Both the position numbers and the translations under genes were made by a program. The notes below the pieces were generated by a model. It was given only the letters and a program-made list of their open reading frames with translations, was not told where the DNA came from and searched no databases. From positions 1 to 30,167 of IMG/VR virus record IMGVR_UViG_3300020390_000012: 30,167 bases of DNA; one strand, 5' to 3'. This document shows positions 29,920 through 30,167 of this stretch, in pieces; position 1 is the first letter of the stretch, and every line of letters starts with the position of its first letter. This DNA comes from a virus.

Positions 29920-30118
29920 AGCTTTGATTTTAAAGTTTGAGACAATTTATTTCTATGCTTAATAAGAAGTTGTGACAGTAAAAATTACGCTCCCTCAACC
30001 GAGCCTGTTCTTTTAAATATCCGTCAAAAACGAAAATCATCAATCAATTAAAAACGAAGGGTTTATGCAAATCCATCGGTGGGTTTTAAAACTTAAAATC
30101 CAATGAACATTAGTTCGT

Positions 30119-30143
30119 ACGGGTTCAAGTCCCGTCCCGAGTA
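30119..30143 (+). other. Truncated tRNA 3' end, candidate attachment site
   Basis: ACGGG-TTCAAGT-CCCGT is a perfect T arm, followed by CCCGAGT and A. No matching ACTCGGG acceptor strand or D/anticodon arm lies upstream, so only the 3' part of a tRNA is present. This is what remains at one end of an element integrated into a tRNA gene. The element would lie to the left, host DNA to the right. Confidence 0.6.
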
Positions 30144-30167
30144 CAGAGAACCTCTAGTAATGCACTA

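Noticed and set aside
165-29977. TGTGACA recurring in several intergenic spots (165, 9540, 13620, 17731, 27690, 29971)
   Set aside because: A 7-mer is expected about four times on both strands of 30 kb, and further copies occur inside coding regions (6180, 27353), so there is no enrichment I can claim.
2513-30143. Element L and the tRNA remnant at 30119 as an attL/attR pair
   Set aside because: Their T arms and acceptor ends differ (CCTGCCCTTATT against CCCGTCCCGAGTA) and they face opposite directions; no shared core.

Overview
The window looks like Flavobacteriia (Bacteroidota) mobile DNA. It is AT-rich, its starts carry A/T-rich leaders instead of Shine-Dalgarno boxes, many genes overlap by 1-17 nt, and the protein types (DUF2829/Tad2-like, DUF4177-like, NdpA-like, SSHGLE-repeat replication protein, TTG-started CI-like repressor) are those of flavobacterial phages and integrative elements. 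Assignments rest on reading motifs; no database search was possible.

Layout. (1) Positions 1-2510 carry rightward genes of plasmid/ICE type: a partial leftward gene at the edge, two small unknown proteins, an ArdC-N-like protein and an orphan N6-adenine methylase-like protein, closed by a strong terminator. (2) Positions 2513-28073 are an almost continuous leftward phage-like block. Read in transcription order it has: an early regulator next to a divergent repressor (about 28.1 kb), a run of small early genes including a LuxR-type HTH protein, an RNA-rich stretch of about 1.2 kb (24.8-26.0 kb), a replication initiator with three iterated palindromes inside the gene (a lambda-O-like origin), more small early genes and an NdpA-like protein, then an AT-rich rightward two-gene island (19.0-19.6 kb). 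The late region follows: two unknown proteins, an SGNH-hydrolase tail fibre/receptor-binding protein, a lysis cassette (two membrane coiled-coil proteins, M15 endopeptidase, candidate unimolecular spanin), S49 prohead protease, major capsid protein, a second structural protein sharing its C-terminal module, an acidic scaffold-like protein, a PLD-like protein, a Tad2-like anti-Thoeris protein, terminase small and large subunits, and an accessory cassette of six small overlapping genes. (3) To the right lie the repressor, an exported protein, several tiny genes and a truncated tRNA 3' end (30119-30143) that looks like an attachment site.

No portal, head-tail connector, tail tube or tape-measure gene is recognisable between the terminase and the repressor. 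The block is either a very diverged or incomplete phage, or a satellite that borrows these parts.

The most unusual feature is the RNA stretch. Beside one ordinary tRNA-Trp(CCA) there are tRNA-like elements with perfect 7-bp acceptor stems and good T arms but abnormal centres of 53, 109 and 144 nt. An orphan T arm, duplicated leader hairpins and a row of 5-bp hairpins surround them. A relative of 129 nt sits at the other end of the block (2513-2641). In the 109-nt element the centre reads as a tRNA-Leu(CAG) interrupted after position 37 by 33 nt.
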